Shown one piece after another: positions 5,531 to 12,494 of a stretch of DNA of 16,950 nucleotides (position 1 is the stretch's first letter; every line of letters begins with the position of its first letter). Both the position numbers and the translations under genes were made by a program. Source of the stretch: CAILLO01 sp964579735 (GTDB taxonomy: Bacteria > Bacillota > Clostridia > Saccharofermentanales > UBA5734); NCBI GenBank assembly GCA_964579735.1, contig CAZOHH010000051.1, positions 1 through 16,950 of the forward strand. Reading direction: 5' to 3'. Under the pieces are notes generated by a model that was given only the letters and a program-made list of their open reading frames with translations, was not told the origin of the DNA and ran no database searches.

Positions 5531-6907
5531 ATGCCGATATCCGATTCACTGGCGCAGGTTTCGAGGACGATGGCGCTCGTCGCCGCCCTCGACCAGTCAG
5601 GCCCCCGCCTGAATGCCGTTCTGGAGTGGAACCCCGAAGCGGAGGTCATCGCCGCTGCCCTCGATCGCGAACGAAGCGCCCAGGGTCCGCGGAGTGGAAT
5701 GCACGGCGTCCCCGTGTTCCTCAAGGACAACATCGACACGGCAGATGGCTGCCATACCTCCGCGGGATGCCTGGCTCTGGCTGATCGGTACGCCGATCGA
5801 GACTCCTTCGTGGCAGTCCGACTTCGAGCGGCGGGCGCCGTGCTGTGCGGCAAGACGAACATGACCGAACTCGCGAACTTCATGACGGACGACATGCCCA
5901 ACGGCTACTCTTCCCGGGGTGGGCAGGTCCGACACGCATGGAAGGACGGCGCGGAGACGTCCGGATCCTCGACGGGGTCTGCGGTCGCCGTGGCGGCAGG
6001 CTATGTCCCCATCGCATTCGGCACGGAGACCTGCGGGTCCATCATCTCACCGGCATCGGCCGCCGGCGTCGTGGGTCTCAAACCCACGGTCGGCTGGGTG
6101 AGTCGCCGTGGCATCCTTCCCATCTCCCCCTCCCTCGATACGGTTGGACCCATGGCCAGGACCGTCGCCGATTGTGCCCTTGCTTTCTCCCTGATTGCCG
6201 GTTTCGACCCGGAGGACCCGGCCACCGGACTCTGCAAGGGACTCGAAGTACCAGGCCCGGAGTGCTGCGACGTGAAGCCGGGGATGCTGGAAGGCGTGAG
6301 GCTGGGTGTCCACATGCTGGATGATACGAACCAACCCGTTCTCCTGCCGGCATTCCACACCGCGCTGGACGCCCTGTCCGCGATGGGTGCAATCCTCGTC
6401 CCGGTCGTTCCACCTCATGATGAGGACCAGGACCTCTACACCCTGCTTTACCATGAATTCCGCCCGGCGATGGATTCGGCTCTCCGCAGCGGGTCGGGAC
6501 ACGTGCGCTCGCTCCAGGGGATCCATGACTACAACACCGCGCACGCCGAGACCTGCCTGCGCCACGGCCAGACCTGCATCGAGAGGGCCCTGGCCCTCGA
6601 GAGGCCCATGATGACGCCCGATTACGCCGCCGTCCGGGCCGAAATCCGCGGGACCCTGCGCGCCCTGGAAGAGATGTTCACGGCGAACCTGCTGGATGCC
6701 GTGGTCTCCACGCAGAGCCTGCTTGCCTTCAGCTTGACGGCCTGCCCGGCGCTGACGCTGCCCGTTGGCATCGATGAGACCCTGGGGCTTCCCGTGCCGC
6801 TGATCCTGCTCGGACTCCCATTCACCGAGGCGCGGCTGTTTTCCATTGCCGCCGCGTTGGAAAACGCAATCGGGATGGACTTCCTGCCGCCGCTCAACGA
6901 GGCGTAG
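5531..6907 (+). CDS. Amidase signature family protein
   Basis: The 458-aa product has the full Ser-cisSer-Lys apparatus of the amidase signature family. Lys65 lies in GVPVFLKDNIDT, the Gly/Ser loop ETSGSSTGSA (142-151) supplies the cis-serine (Ser146 or Ser147), and Ser170 in GTETCGSIISPAS is the nucleophile. GLKPTVGWVSRRGILP and the SLDTVGPMARTVAD segment are also typical. It hydrolyses or transfers an amide, but the substrate is unknown. No GatB or GatC gene is adjacent, and the core looks more like stand-alone peptide or small-amide amidases than GatA. AGGGAAGGA lies about 8 bases before the ATG. The gene ends at the base before a sequence gap, so what follows it is unknown. Confidence 0.88.
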   Translation: MPISDSLAQVSRTMALVAALDQSGPRLNAVLEWNPEAEVIAAALDRERSAQGPRSGMHGVPVFLKDNIDTADGCHTSAGCLALADRYADRDSFVAVRLRAAGAVLCGKTNMTELANFMTDDMPNGYSSRGGQVRHAWKDGAETSGSSTGSAVAVAAGYVPIAFGTETCGSIISPASAAGVVGLKPTVGWVSRRGILPISPSLDTVGPMARTVADCALAFSLIAGFDPEDPATGLCKGLEVPGPECCDVKPGMLEGVRLGVHMLDDTNQPVLLPAFHTALDALSAMGAILVPVVPPHDEDQDLYTLLYHEFRPAMDSALRSGSGHVRSLQGIHDYNTAHAETCLRHGQTCIERALALERPMMTPDYAAVRAEIRGTLRALEEMFTANLLDAVVSTQSLLAFSLTACPALTLPVGIDETLGLPVPLILLGLPFTEARLFSIAAALENAIGMDFLPPLNEA

Positions 6908-7007
6908 NNNNNNNNNNNNNNNNNNNNNNNNNNNNNNNNNNNNNNNNNNNNNNNNNNNNNNNNNNNNNNNNNNNNNNNNNNNNNNNNNNNNNNNNNNNNN
7001 NNNNNNN
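6908..7007. other. Assembly gap (100 N)
   Basis: Exactly 100 N begin immediately after the amidase stop codon and end four bases before a consensus -35 box. The true length and content are unknown; a terminator or an additional gene could be missing here. Confidence 0.95.
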
Positions 7008-7011
7008 CGGT

Positions 7012-7040
7012 TTGACACCCCTGTGGGGCGACTCTATACT
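7012..7040 (+). promoter_or_regulatory. Sigma-A-type promoter of the Crh-like gene and uvrC
   Basis: TTGACA (7012-7017) and TATACT (7035-7040) are spaced by 17 bases. Predicted initiation near 7047 leaves a short leader of about 30 nt with GGAGG before the ATG at 7078. I see no cre-like operator in the bases available. Confidence 0.83.
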
Positions 7041-7077
7041 AAGAACATGTCCAACGACCCAAGAGGAGGATGACGGC

Positions 7078-7338
7078 ATGCTTTCAAAGACCGTGGTGTT
7101 CCGGTGCGACGAATCCCTTCAGATGAAGGTCGTCGCAGTCCTGATCCAGAAGGCCTCCGTTTTCCGCTCCAGCGTATGGCTGTCACGTGGAGAGCGCCGT
7201 GCAAATGCGAAGAGCCTTCTCGGCGTGATGTCCCTCGGAATCGAGAATCAGGCGGACCTGACCGTCACCGTCGACGGCGATGACGAAAACGAAGCGCTCG
7301 AGGCCGTCACTTCCTATCTGACTCACCCCGAAGCCTAG
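7078..7338 (+). CDS. HPr family protein, Crh-like (Gln15, Ser46)
   Basis: The 86-aa product aligns with HPr without gaps. The phosphotransfer site, normally GLHARPA, reads SLQMKVV: Gln replaces the active-site His at residue 15 and Lys replaces Arg17. The regulatory site NAKSLLGVMSLGI keeps Ser46. Crh of Bacillus subtilis has the same Gln15/Ser46 pattern, is phosphorylated only by HPr kinase, and acts with CcpA rather than in sugar transport. A similar role is inferred here, not shown. The ATG at 7078 was chosen for its GGAGG (7065-7069) and because homology starts there; an open extension to 7012 would include the promoter. uvrC follows after 24 bases. Confidence 0.88.
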   Translation: MLSKTVVFRCDESLQMKVVAVLIQKASVFRSSVWLSRGERRANAKSLLGVMSLGIENQADLTVTVDGDDENEALEAVTSYLTHPEA

Positions 7339-7362
7339 CCCCCGCCGCGGCCCCTGAAGACC

Positions 7363-9306
7363 ATGGCGAACGACGAGCGGCGCGTCCCCTTGGACGCACG
7401 ACTGGATCTTGTTCCCGCGAAGCCGGGCGTGTACCTGATGAAGGACGCGTCCGGCCGTGTCATCTATGTCGGCAAGGCGAATTCCCTTCGTCACCGCCTC
7501 GCGAATTATTTCAGCGGCGAAGCCCCTCGGGGTGGTGTCAAGGTGGAGGCGATGGTATCGAATGTCCGGGATTTCGATTTCATCGTGTGCAACAGCGAGT
7601 TCGAAGCCCTTCTCCTCGAGTGCAATCTCATCAAGCGGCATCAGCCCCGCTACAACATCCTGCTCAAGGACGACCGCGAATACCCTTACATCCGTGTGAC
7701 GCTGAATGAGACCTATCCCCGCGTGGTGAAGGCCTTCCGTATCGGCGAGGATCGCGCCGAGGGGGCGCGATACTACGGCCCCTACCTGGGAGGACAGCTC
7801 TACGAGGCGCTTGAGGCGCTGCGAGCGATCTTTCCGATGAAGACATGCCAGCGGATCTTTCCGAGGGATATCGGCAAGGAGCGTCCCTGCCTCAACTATC
7901 ACATCGGACGGTGCATCGCTCCCTGCCTCGGTACGGTATCGGCCGCAGACTACCGCGCCGTGATCGAGGGAATCTGCCGATTCCTCGAAGGTCGCTACGA
8001 CGGCATCCTCCAGGATCTCCAGAGCGCCATGGAGACCGCGGCGAAGGAGGAGCGGTACGAGTCCGCCGCCGTCTACCGTGACCGCCTCAACGCCCTTTCC
8101 CGCATCCTCGCGAAGCAGAAGGCGGTCAGCGGCAAGGACGCCGACAAGGACGCGCTGGGCTTCGCACGCAACGGGACGGAGTGCTGCGTCCGCAAGCTCG
8201 AGATCCGCGCCGGTCGCATCGTCGGACAAGGGACCTTCTTCCTGCCCGACGACGGTTCGCCCGACGAGGAGATCCTCGCCGCGTTCCTCGTGCAGCACTA
8301 CCCCGATGCGCCGGCCGTTCCGCCGGAAATCCTCGTCCCCTGCCTTCCGGCAGGCCCGGAGGACGTGCAGGCCCTTCTCGCCGGATTGCGCGGCGCCCGC
8401 GTGGCCCTGCGCGTCCCGCAGCGCGGCGACGACGCCGGCCTCGAGGCGATGGCCGCCGAGAACGCCGCCGCCGCGCTGCACCGGCGCGCCGTGCTCCAAG
8501 GGCACGGGGAGGAGGCCGTGAAGGCGGCTCTCGACGATCTGGCCGCCCTGCTCGGCCTTCCCTCCGCACCCTACCGCGTGGAGGCGTTCGACATCTCCAA
8601 CACGGCCAACGACGACAAGGCTGCCTCGATGGTCGTCTTCCTCGACGGCAAGCCCGACCGCAAGTCCTACCGCCTCTTCCGCATCGGCACCGAGGGACGA
8701 GATGACAGGGCATCGTTGCAGGAAGCCGTCTCCCGGCGTCTCGGGCGAAAGGGCGACGACGAGTTCGGCGCTGCGCCGGACCTGATTCTCATGGATGGCG
8801 GAATCGGGCAGGTCCAGGCGGCACAGGCGGCCATGTCCGAGCGAGGATGGCGGGTCCCCGTGGCCGGAATGGTCAAGGACGACCGCCACCGCACCCGGGG
8901 ACTGGTCCTTCCGGATGGGCGCACGGTCGAACTCGGGCTCCGAGCGCTCGACGCCCGCGGGGAAGCCCCCACGGACCCGGAGGAGCGGGAGCGTCGGATG
9001 CGCCTGCTTCGTCTGCTTACCGCGGTGCAGGATGAGGCGCACCGGTTCGCGCAGAAGTACAATCGAAAGCTCATGTCGAAGCGGACGAAAAGATTCACCC
9101 TCGAGGGCATCGCCGGTATCGGACCTACCCGGAGACGGGCCCTGCTGGAGGTCTTCGGCACCATCAAGGCCGTTTCGGAGGCTACGGAGGAACAACTGGC
9201 CGCCGTCACAGGGATGACCTCCGCCGCTGTTGCCGCCGTGCAGGCGCATTTCCACCCTGCCCAACCGAATGCGGAACCACAGGTACGTCAGGAGGAGACC
9301 CCATGA
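7363..9306 (+). CDS. uvrC: Excinuclease ABC subunit C
   Basis: The 647-aa product is a complete UvrC, which makes both incisions during nucleotide excision repair with UvrA and UvrB. The GIY-YIG nuclease (about 18-100) has GVY at 22-24, IYVGKA at 34-39 and the metal-binding Glu81. Cys162, Cys176, Cys184 and Cys188 match the iron-sulphur ligands known in E. coli UvrC. The UVR motif that binds UvrB lies near 210-245. The RNase H-like nuclease has Asp410 (FDISN), Asp478 (MDGG) and His560 (DEAHRFA). The C-terminal helix-hairpin-helix pair spans about 580-628. The ribosome binding site is weak (CTGAAG), so expression may rely on coupling to the preceding gene. It overlaps the next gene by ATGA. 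Confidence 0.97.
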   Translation: MANDERRVPLDARLDLVPAKPGVYLMKDASGRVIYVGKANSLRHRLANYFSGEAPRGGVKVEAMVSNVRDFDFIVCNSEFEALLLECNLIKRHQPRYNILLKDDREYPYIRVTLNETYPRVVKAFRIGEDRAEGARYYGPYLGGQLYEALEALRAIFPMKTCQRIFPRDIGKERPCLNYHIGRCIAPCLGTVSAADYRAVIEGICRFLEGRYDGILQDLQSAMETAAKEERYESAAVYRDRLNALSRILAKQKAVSGKDADKDALGFARNGTECCVRKLEIRAGRIVGQGTFFLPDDGSPDEEILAAFLVQHYPDAPAVPPEILVPCLPAGPEDVQALLAGLRGARVALRVPQRGDDAGLEAMAAENAAAALHRRAVLQGHGEEAVKAALDDLAALLGLPSAPYRVEAFDISNTANDDKAASMVVFLDGKPDRKSYRLFRIGTEGRDDRASLQEAVSRRLGRKGDDEFGAAPDLILMDGGIGQVQAAQAAMSERGWRVPVAGMVKDDRHRTRGLVLPDGRTVELGLRALDARGEAPTDPEERERRMRLLRLLTAVQDEAHRFAQKYNRKLMSKRTKRFTLEGIAGIGPTRRRALLEVFGTIKAVSEATEEQLAAVTGMTSAAVAAVQAHFHPAQPNAEPQVRQEETP

Positions 9307-10028
9307 CCCTGTTCGCCATCGCCGACCTGCACCTGTCCTTCGGCAGCGACAAGCCGATGGACATCTTCGGACCGCAGTGGAAGGACCACGCGGAGCGGCT
9401 GCGCGCAGCATGGTCCGAAACGGTCGCCCCTGAAGACGTGGTGCTCGTGCCCGGCGACATCTCCTGGGCGATGCATCTTCCCGAACTCGCTCCGGACCTC
9501 GACTTCCTGGAGGCCCTGCCGGGTCGGAAGATCCTGCTTCGTGGGAATCATGACTACTGGTGGACCACGCTCGCCAAGATGGACCGTTTCCTCGAGCAGC
9601 ATGGCTACTCGACGATTTCCTTTCTCCGCAATACCGGCCTGCGCATCGGCGGAACGGATCCGGACGGACCGGGCACGGTGATCTGCGGCACTCGTGGCTG
9701 GCTCCTGCCGGAGGACGCCGCGTTCGGCGTCGAGGACGAGAAGATCCTCGCACGCGAGGTCGGTCGACTGAACCTGTCCCTAGCGGCTGGGGAGCGGATT
9801 CGATGCATCGGCGATAGGCTCGTCGTCGCATTGCACTACCCGCCCATGAGCGCGCACCAGTGCCCCACCCCCTTCTCCGAAGTCCTCGAGGCCCACGGAG
9901 CCGATGTCTGCGTCTACGGCCACCTCCATGGGGAGGCAGCGGGGCGGGGAGTTTCGGGAGTTGTGAACGGTGTGCTCTACCGCAACGCATCTGCTGATTA
10001 TATTTCCTTCAAACCCTTATCGCTCTAG
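9303..10028 (+). CDS. Calcineurin-like metallophosphoesterase
   Basis: The 241-aa product has all the metal-ligand blocks of the calcineurin-like fold: D8-L-H10 in IADLHLS, G51-D52 in GDISWAM, N82-H83 in RGNHDYWW, H178 in ALHYPP, and H207/H209 in YGHLHG. There is no signal peptide or membrane segment, so it should act in the cytoplasm. GDISWAM and NHDYWW mark a conserved but poorly characterised family often labelled metallophosphoesterase or Ser/Thr phosphatase; the substrate is unknown. It starts inside the uvrC stop (ATGA overlap) with GGAGGAG upstream, so it is translated together with uvrC. Confidence 0.92.
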   Translation: MTLFAIADLHLSFGSDKPMDIFGPQWKDHAERLRAAWSETVAPEDVVLVPGDISWAMHLPELAPDLDFLEALPGRKILLRGNHDYWWTTLAKMDRFLEQHGYSTISFLRNTGLRIGGTDPDGPGTVICGTRGWLLPEDAAFGVEDEKILAREVGRLNLSLAAGERIRCIGDRLVVALHYPPMSAHQCPTPFSEVLEAHGADVCVYGHLHGEAAGRGVSGVVNGVLYRNASADYISFKPLSL

Positions 10029-10049
10029 GCTTACAGCCGAAAACGCCCC

Positions 10050-10079
10050 TTGCGGCCGGAGCATGCCGTAGGGTATAAT
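10050..10079 (+). promoter_or_regulatory. Promoter of the yicC-remA-gmk-rpoZ operon
   Basis: A perfect -10 box TATAAT (10074-10079) is preceded at 18 bases by TTGCGG (10050-10055), a half-consensus -35 box. Initiation near 10086 would leave a leader of about 70 nt before yicC. Confidence 0.68.
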
Positions 10080-10158
10080 GACGAAGCCTTGCGGACGAAG
10101 CGACATCCGGTGTATTCCGACCGCAGTTCCCAAGGACGCATATGAAGGCGGGTGCCCG

Positions 10159-11046
10159 ATGCCTATCAGCATGACCGGATTCGGACGCGGCGAGGCCGTG
10201 GCCGATGGAAGGCGTTTTCTCGTTGAGATCCGTACCGTCAACAACCGGTACTGCGACATTCAGGTTCGGATGCCGCGGTCGATCGCGTCTCTCGAGACGC
10301 GCGTCCGCGAGGCGGTCGCCGCACGCGTGGGCCGAGGCAAGGTCGACCTCTACATCACCTACGAGGACCGGCGTCCCGAAGCGGGCCGCATCGTCGTCGA
10401 CCTTCCCCTCGCCAAAGCCTACGCCGAGGCCTTGAGGGAGATTGCACGATCCATCGGCTCCGACGAGAAGGTGACGGCCGCCCAGGTCGCGAAGATCGGT
10501 GACGTGATGCGGCCTGAAGCCTCCGAACCCGCCGAGGAGGAGACCTGGTCGCTGCTCGAGGCGGCATTGCGGGATGCTTTGCGCGCTTTGGTCTCGATGC
10601 GCGCCGAGGAAGGTGGAAAACTCGTCGTCGATATCCGCCGCAAGATCGACGGACTAAGGGGATTGGTGCTGAAGGTCCAGGAGCGTGCTCCTCGAGTGCC
10701 GGAGGAGTACAGGGTGAAACTCGCGCAGCGCGTGCAGGACCTGTTGGGGGACAAGGCGTCGGTGCTCTTCGATGAGCAGCGCCTGGCTGCAGAAGTCGCG
10801 CTCTATGCCGACCGCTGCTCCGTCGACGAGGAGCTCGTGCGTTTGGCCAGCCATATCACGCAACTGGAGGACACGCTGAAGCAGGACGTCCCCATGGGGA
10901 AGAAGCTCGACTTCCTGATGCAGGAATTGAACCGGGAAGTGAACACGACCGGCTCGAAGGCCAACGACATCGAGCTGACCCGGACCGTAGTCGAGATGAA
11001 AAGCGAGCTGGAGAAGATCCGCGAGCAGATCCAGAACCTCGAATGA
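10159..11046 (+). CDS. yicC: YicC/YloC family endoribonuclease
   Basis: The 295-aa product begins MPISMTGFGRGEA, the hallmark start of the family. The N-terminal domain covers about 1-155, with FLVEIRTVNNRYCDIQVRMP. The C-terminal domain has EQRLAAEVALYADRCSVDEELVRL and MGKKLDFLMQELNREVNTTGSK, followed by ELTRTVVEMK. E. coli YicC is reported as an RNase involved in small-RNA decay; the Bacillus homologue is YloC. The ATG at 10159 fits the family length. The upstream in-frame ATG at 10078 overlaps the -10 box and cannot be used on that transcript. The ribosome binding site GAAGGCGGG is moderate. It is the first gene of an operon with remA, gmk and rpoZ in the order conserved in Bacillota. Confidence 0.95.
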   Translation: MPISMTGFGRGEAVADGRRFLVEIRTVNNRYCDIQVRMPRSIASLETRVREAVAARVGRGKVDLYITYEDRRPEAGRIVVDLPLAKAYAEALREIARSIGSDEKVTAAQVAKIGDVMRPEASEPAEEETWSLLEAALRDALRALVSMRAEEGGKLVVDIRRKIDGLRGLVLKVQERAPRVPEEYRVKLAQRVQDLLGDKASVLFDEQRLAAEVALYADRCSVDEELVRLASHITQLEDTLKQDVPMGKKLDFLMQELNREVNTTGSKANDIELTRTVVEMKSELEKIREQIQNLE

Positions 11047-11072
11047 GCAAGACGGTGGAGGAACGACAGGGG

Positions 11073-11315
11073 ATGGTCTTCGTGAAGGTGGGATTCGGGA
11101 ACCTTGTTTCGGCAACGCGGGTGATCGCGGTCGTCGGCCCGGATTCGTCGCCGGTCAAGCGGCTCGTTGCGGACGCTCGGGACAGGGGCGCCCTGATCGA
11201 TGCGACGTCGGGCCGGAAGACGCGTGCCGTCCTCGTGATGGACAGCGACCATATCGTTCTTTCCGCGCTGCCTGTGGAGGATCTTGAAAAGGACCTCGCG
11301 GAAGGGGGCGTCTGA
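11073..11315 (+). CDS. remA: RemA family regulator (DUF370)
   Basis: The product is 80 aa from this ATG. It contains VKVGFGNLVSATRVIAVV, the PVKRLVADARDRGALIDAT core and RAVLVMDSDHIVLSA, matching RemA over its whole length. In Bacillus subtilis RemA is a ring-forming DNA-binding activator of biofilm matrix and osmoprotection genes. I chose ATG 11073 because GGAGG (11057-11061) precedes it by 11 bases and the length then fits the family. The ATG at 11043 (90 aa) overlaps the yicC stop by ATGA but has no ribosome binding site, and adds MSKTVEERQG. Either start is possible. It overlaps gmk by one base. Confidence 0.93.
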   Translation: MVFVKVGFGNLVSATRVIAVVGPDSSPVKRLVADARDRGALIDATSGRKTRAVLVMDSDHIVLSALPVEDLEKDLAEGGV

Positions 11316-11941
11316 TGGGCGCGATGTCGGACCACCCGAGAAGAGGTGTCGTGATCGCGGTCTCCGGACCCTCCGGCGTCGGGAAGGGCACGGTGATCGC
11401 CCGCCTGCAGCAGATAGACCCGGAGATCCTTCACTCCGTCTCCGTCACGACGCGTGCGATGCGCGGCGGCGAGAAGGAAGGCGTGGACTACTACTTCCGT
11501 ACGCGCGAACAGTTCGTCGAGATGCTGGATCGCAATGAGATCCTCGAGCATGACCTGTATTGCGGGAGCTACTACGGGACGCCGAAAGCCGCCGTCGTCG
11601 AGGCTTTGGAAGCCGGGAGGGACGTCGTGATGGATATCACGGTCCCGGGGTCTCTCAGCGTGCTGGACCGCTTTCCCGAAGCCGTCGGCGTCTTCCTTCT
11701 GCCGCCCACGTTCACGGAGCTCCGCCGGCGCCTGCTGGGCCGGGGAACCGAGGATCCGGCCGTCATCGAGAAGCGTCTGGCCAAGGCGGTCGAGGAGATC
11801 GGCCATACTTCGAAATTCGAATACGTGATCGTGAACGAGGAGGTCGACCGGACCGCCCGCGCGATCCTTTCCATCCTGGAAGCCGAACGGTGCCGCTATC
11901 GGCGCATCGCCGGCATCGAGGACCGCATCCTGAAACTGTAG
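11315..11941 (+). CDS. gmk: Guanylate kinase
   Basis: The 208-aa product phosphorylates GMP to GDP with ATP. The P-loop is GPSGVGKGT (residues 18-26). The GMP-binding part includes SVSVTTRAMRGGEKEGVDYYF and YGTPKAAVVEALEAGRDVVMDI, with RRRLLGRGTED in the lid region. Length is normal. The start overlaps the remA stop by one base (TGATG) and has GGGGG upstream; Met4 is a possible alternative start. Gmk precedes rpoZ here as in most bacteria. The 64-base spacer to rpoZ contains two strong hairpins. Confidence 0.97.
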   Translation: MGAMSDHPRRGVVIAVSGPSGVGKGTVIARLQQIDPEILHSVSVTTRAMRGGEKEGVDYYFRTREQFVEMLDRNEILEHDLYCGSYYGTPKAAVVEALEAGRDVVMDITVPGSLSVLDRFPEAVGVFLLPPTFTELRRRLLGRGTEDPAVIEKRLAKAVEEIGHTSKFEYVIVNEEVDRTARAILSILEAERCRYRRIAGIEDRILKL

Positions 11942-11945
11942 TGCC

Positions 11946-11990
11946 GGACGCCGGCCGGAAGGCCGCGTCCATCGGACCCGAACGGGTCCG
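11946..11990 (+). promoter_or_regulatory. Two tandem hairpins between gmk and rpoZ
   Basis: Hairpin one: GGACGC (11946-11951) and GGCC (11953-11956) pair with GGCC (11961-11964) and GCGTCC (11965-11970) around a GGAA tetraloop, with one bulged C. Hairpin two: CGGACCC (11973-11979) pairs with GGGTCCG (11984-11990) around GAAC. It ends at or just before the rpoZ ribosome binding site GGAAGGAGG. Neither has a T tract, so they are probably not simple terminators; RNA processing or translational control is possible. Confidence 0.5.
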
Positions 11991-12005
11991 GAAGGAGGCT
12001 CCCCC

Positions 12006-12494
12006 ATGCTGACCAAGCCCTCCATCGAATCCCTGCTCCCGAAGGTCGACAGCCGCTATACTCTGGCGATTCTCGTCGCGAAGCGCGCGCGTCAGATCGT
12101 CATGGGAGGCAAGGTCCTCGTCGCGTGCGATTCGCCGAACACGGTGACGCAGGCATGCGAGGAACTCGCCGGCGACCGCCTCGCCTTCGTCCGCGGCGAC
12201 CTGCCGCTCATCCACAATCGCGACCAGTTCGCCTATGGCGTCTTCGTCGGGCTTCGTCCGGATGTCATTGCCGCCCGGGAGCAGCAGCAGGACCCCGATG
12301 CCCGCTCGATCGACCTCGTCGACGACCTCGGAGATGACCTGCTCGAGCCGGTCGTGGTCGAAGCCACATCGGAAGCCGCGCTCGTGGAGCTCGTCGAAGA
12401 GGCCGCGGAGCTCGTCGACATCGTCGAGGAATCCGGCGAGGCACCTCTCGACGAACCCGGGACCGAACCGACCACCGAGGAGGAACCTGCCTGA
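12006..12494 (+). CDS. rpoZ: RNA polymerase omega subunit with long acidic tail
   Basis: Residues 1-62 of this 162-aa product match omega: MLTKPSIESLLPKVDSRYTL, the AKRARQIVMG helix and NTVTQACEELAGDRL. Omega assists assembly and stability of RNA polymerase by clamping the beta-prime C terminus. The family is usually about 65-95 aa. Here a further 75-100 residues follow, strongly Glu/Asp rich from about residue 96 and without a recognised domain. GGAAGGAGG precedes the ATG at a normal distance. The stop overlaps the glyS start by one base. The identity of the core is firm; the tail is unexplained. Confidence 0.9.
   Translation: MLTKPSIESLLPKVDSRYTLAILVAKRARQIVMGGKVLVACDSPNTVTQACEELAGDRLAFVRGDLPLIHNRDQFAYGVFVGLRPDVIAAREQQQDPDARSIDLVDDLGDDLLEPVVVEATSEAALVELVEEAAELVDIVEESGEAPLDEPGTEPTTEEEPA

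Noticed and set aside
7183..9990. A 935-codon open frame on the minus strand opposite uvrC and the metallophosphoesterase
   Set aside because: It mirrors two well-identified genes. The translation has no recognisable domain and is Arg/Gly/Asp rich; long antisense frames are expected in GC-rich, codon-biased genes.
10028..10038. GGCT-TAC-AGCC hairpin at the end of the metallophosphoesterase gene
   Set aside because: It has a four-pair stem with a three-base loop and no T run, so it is not a credible terminator.
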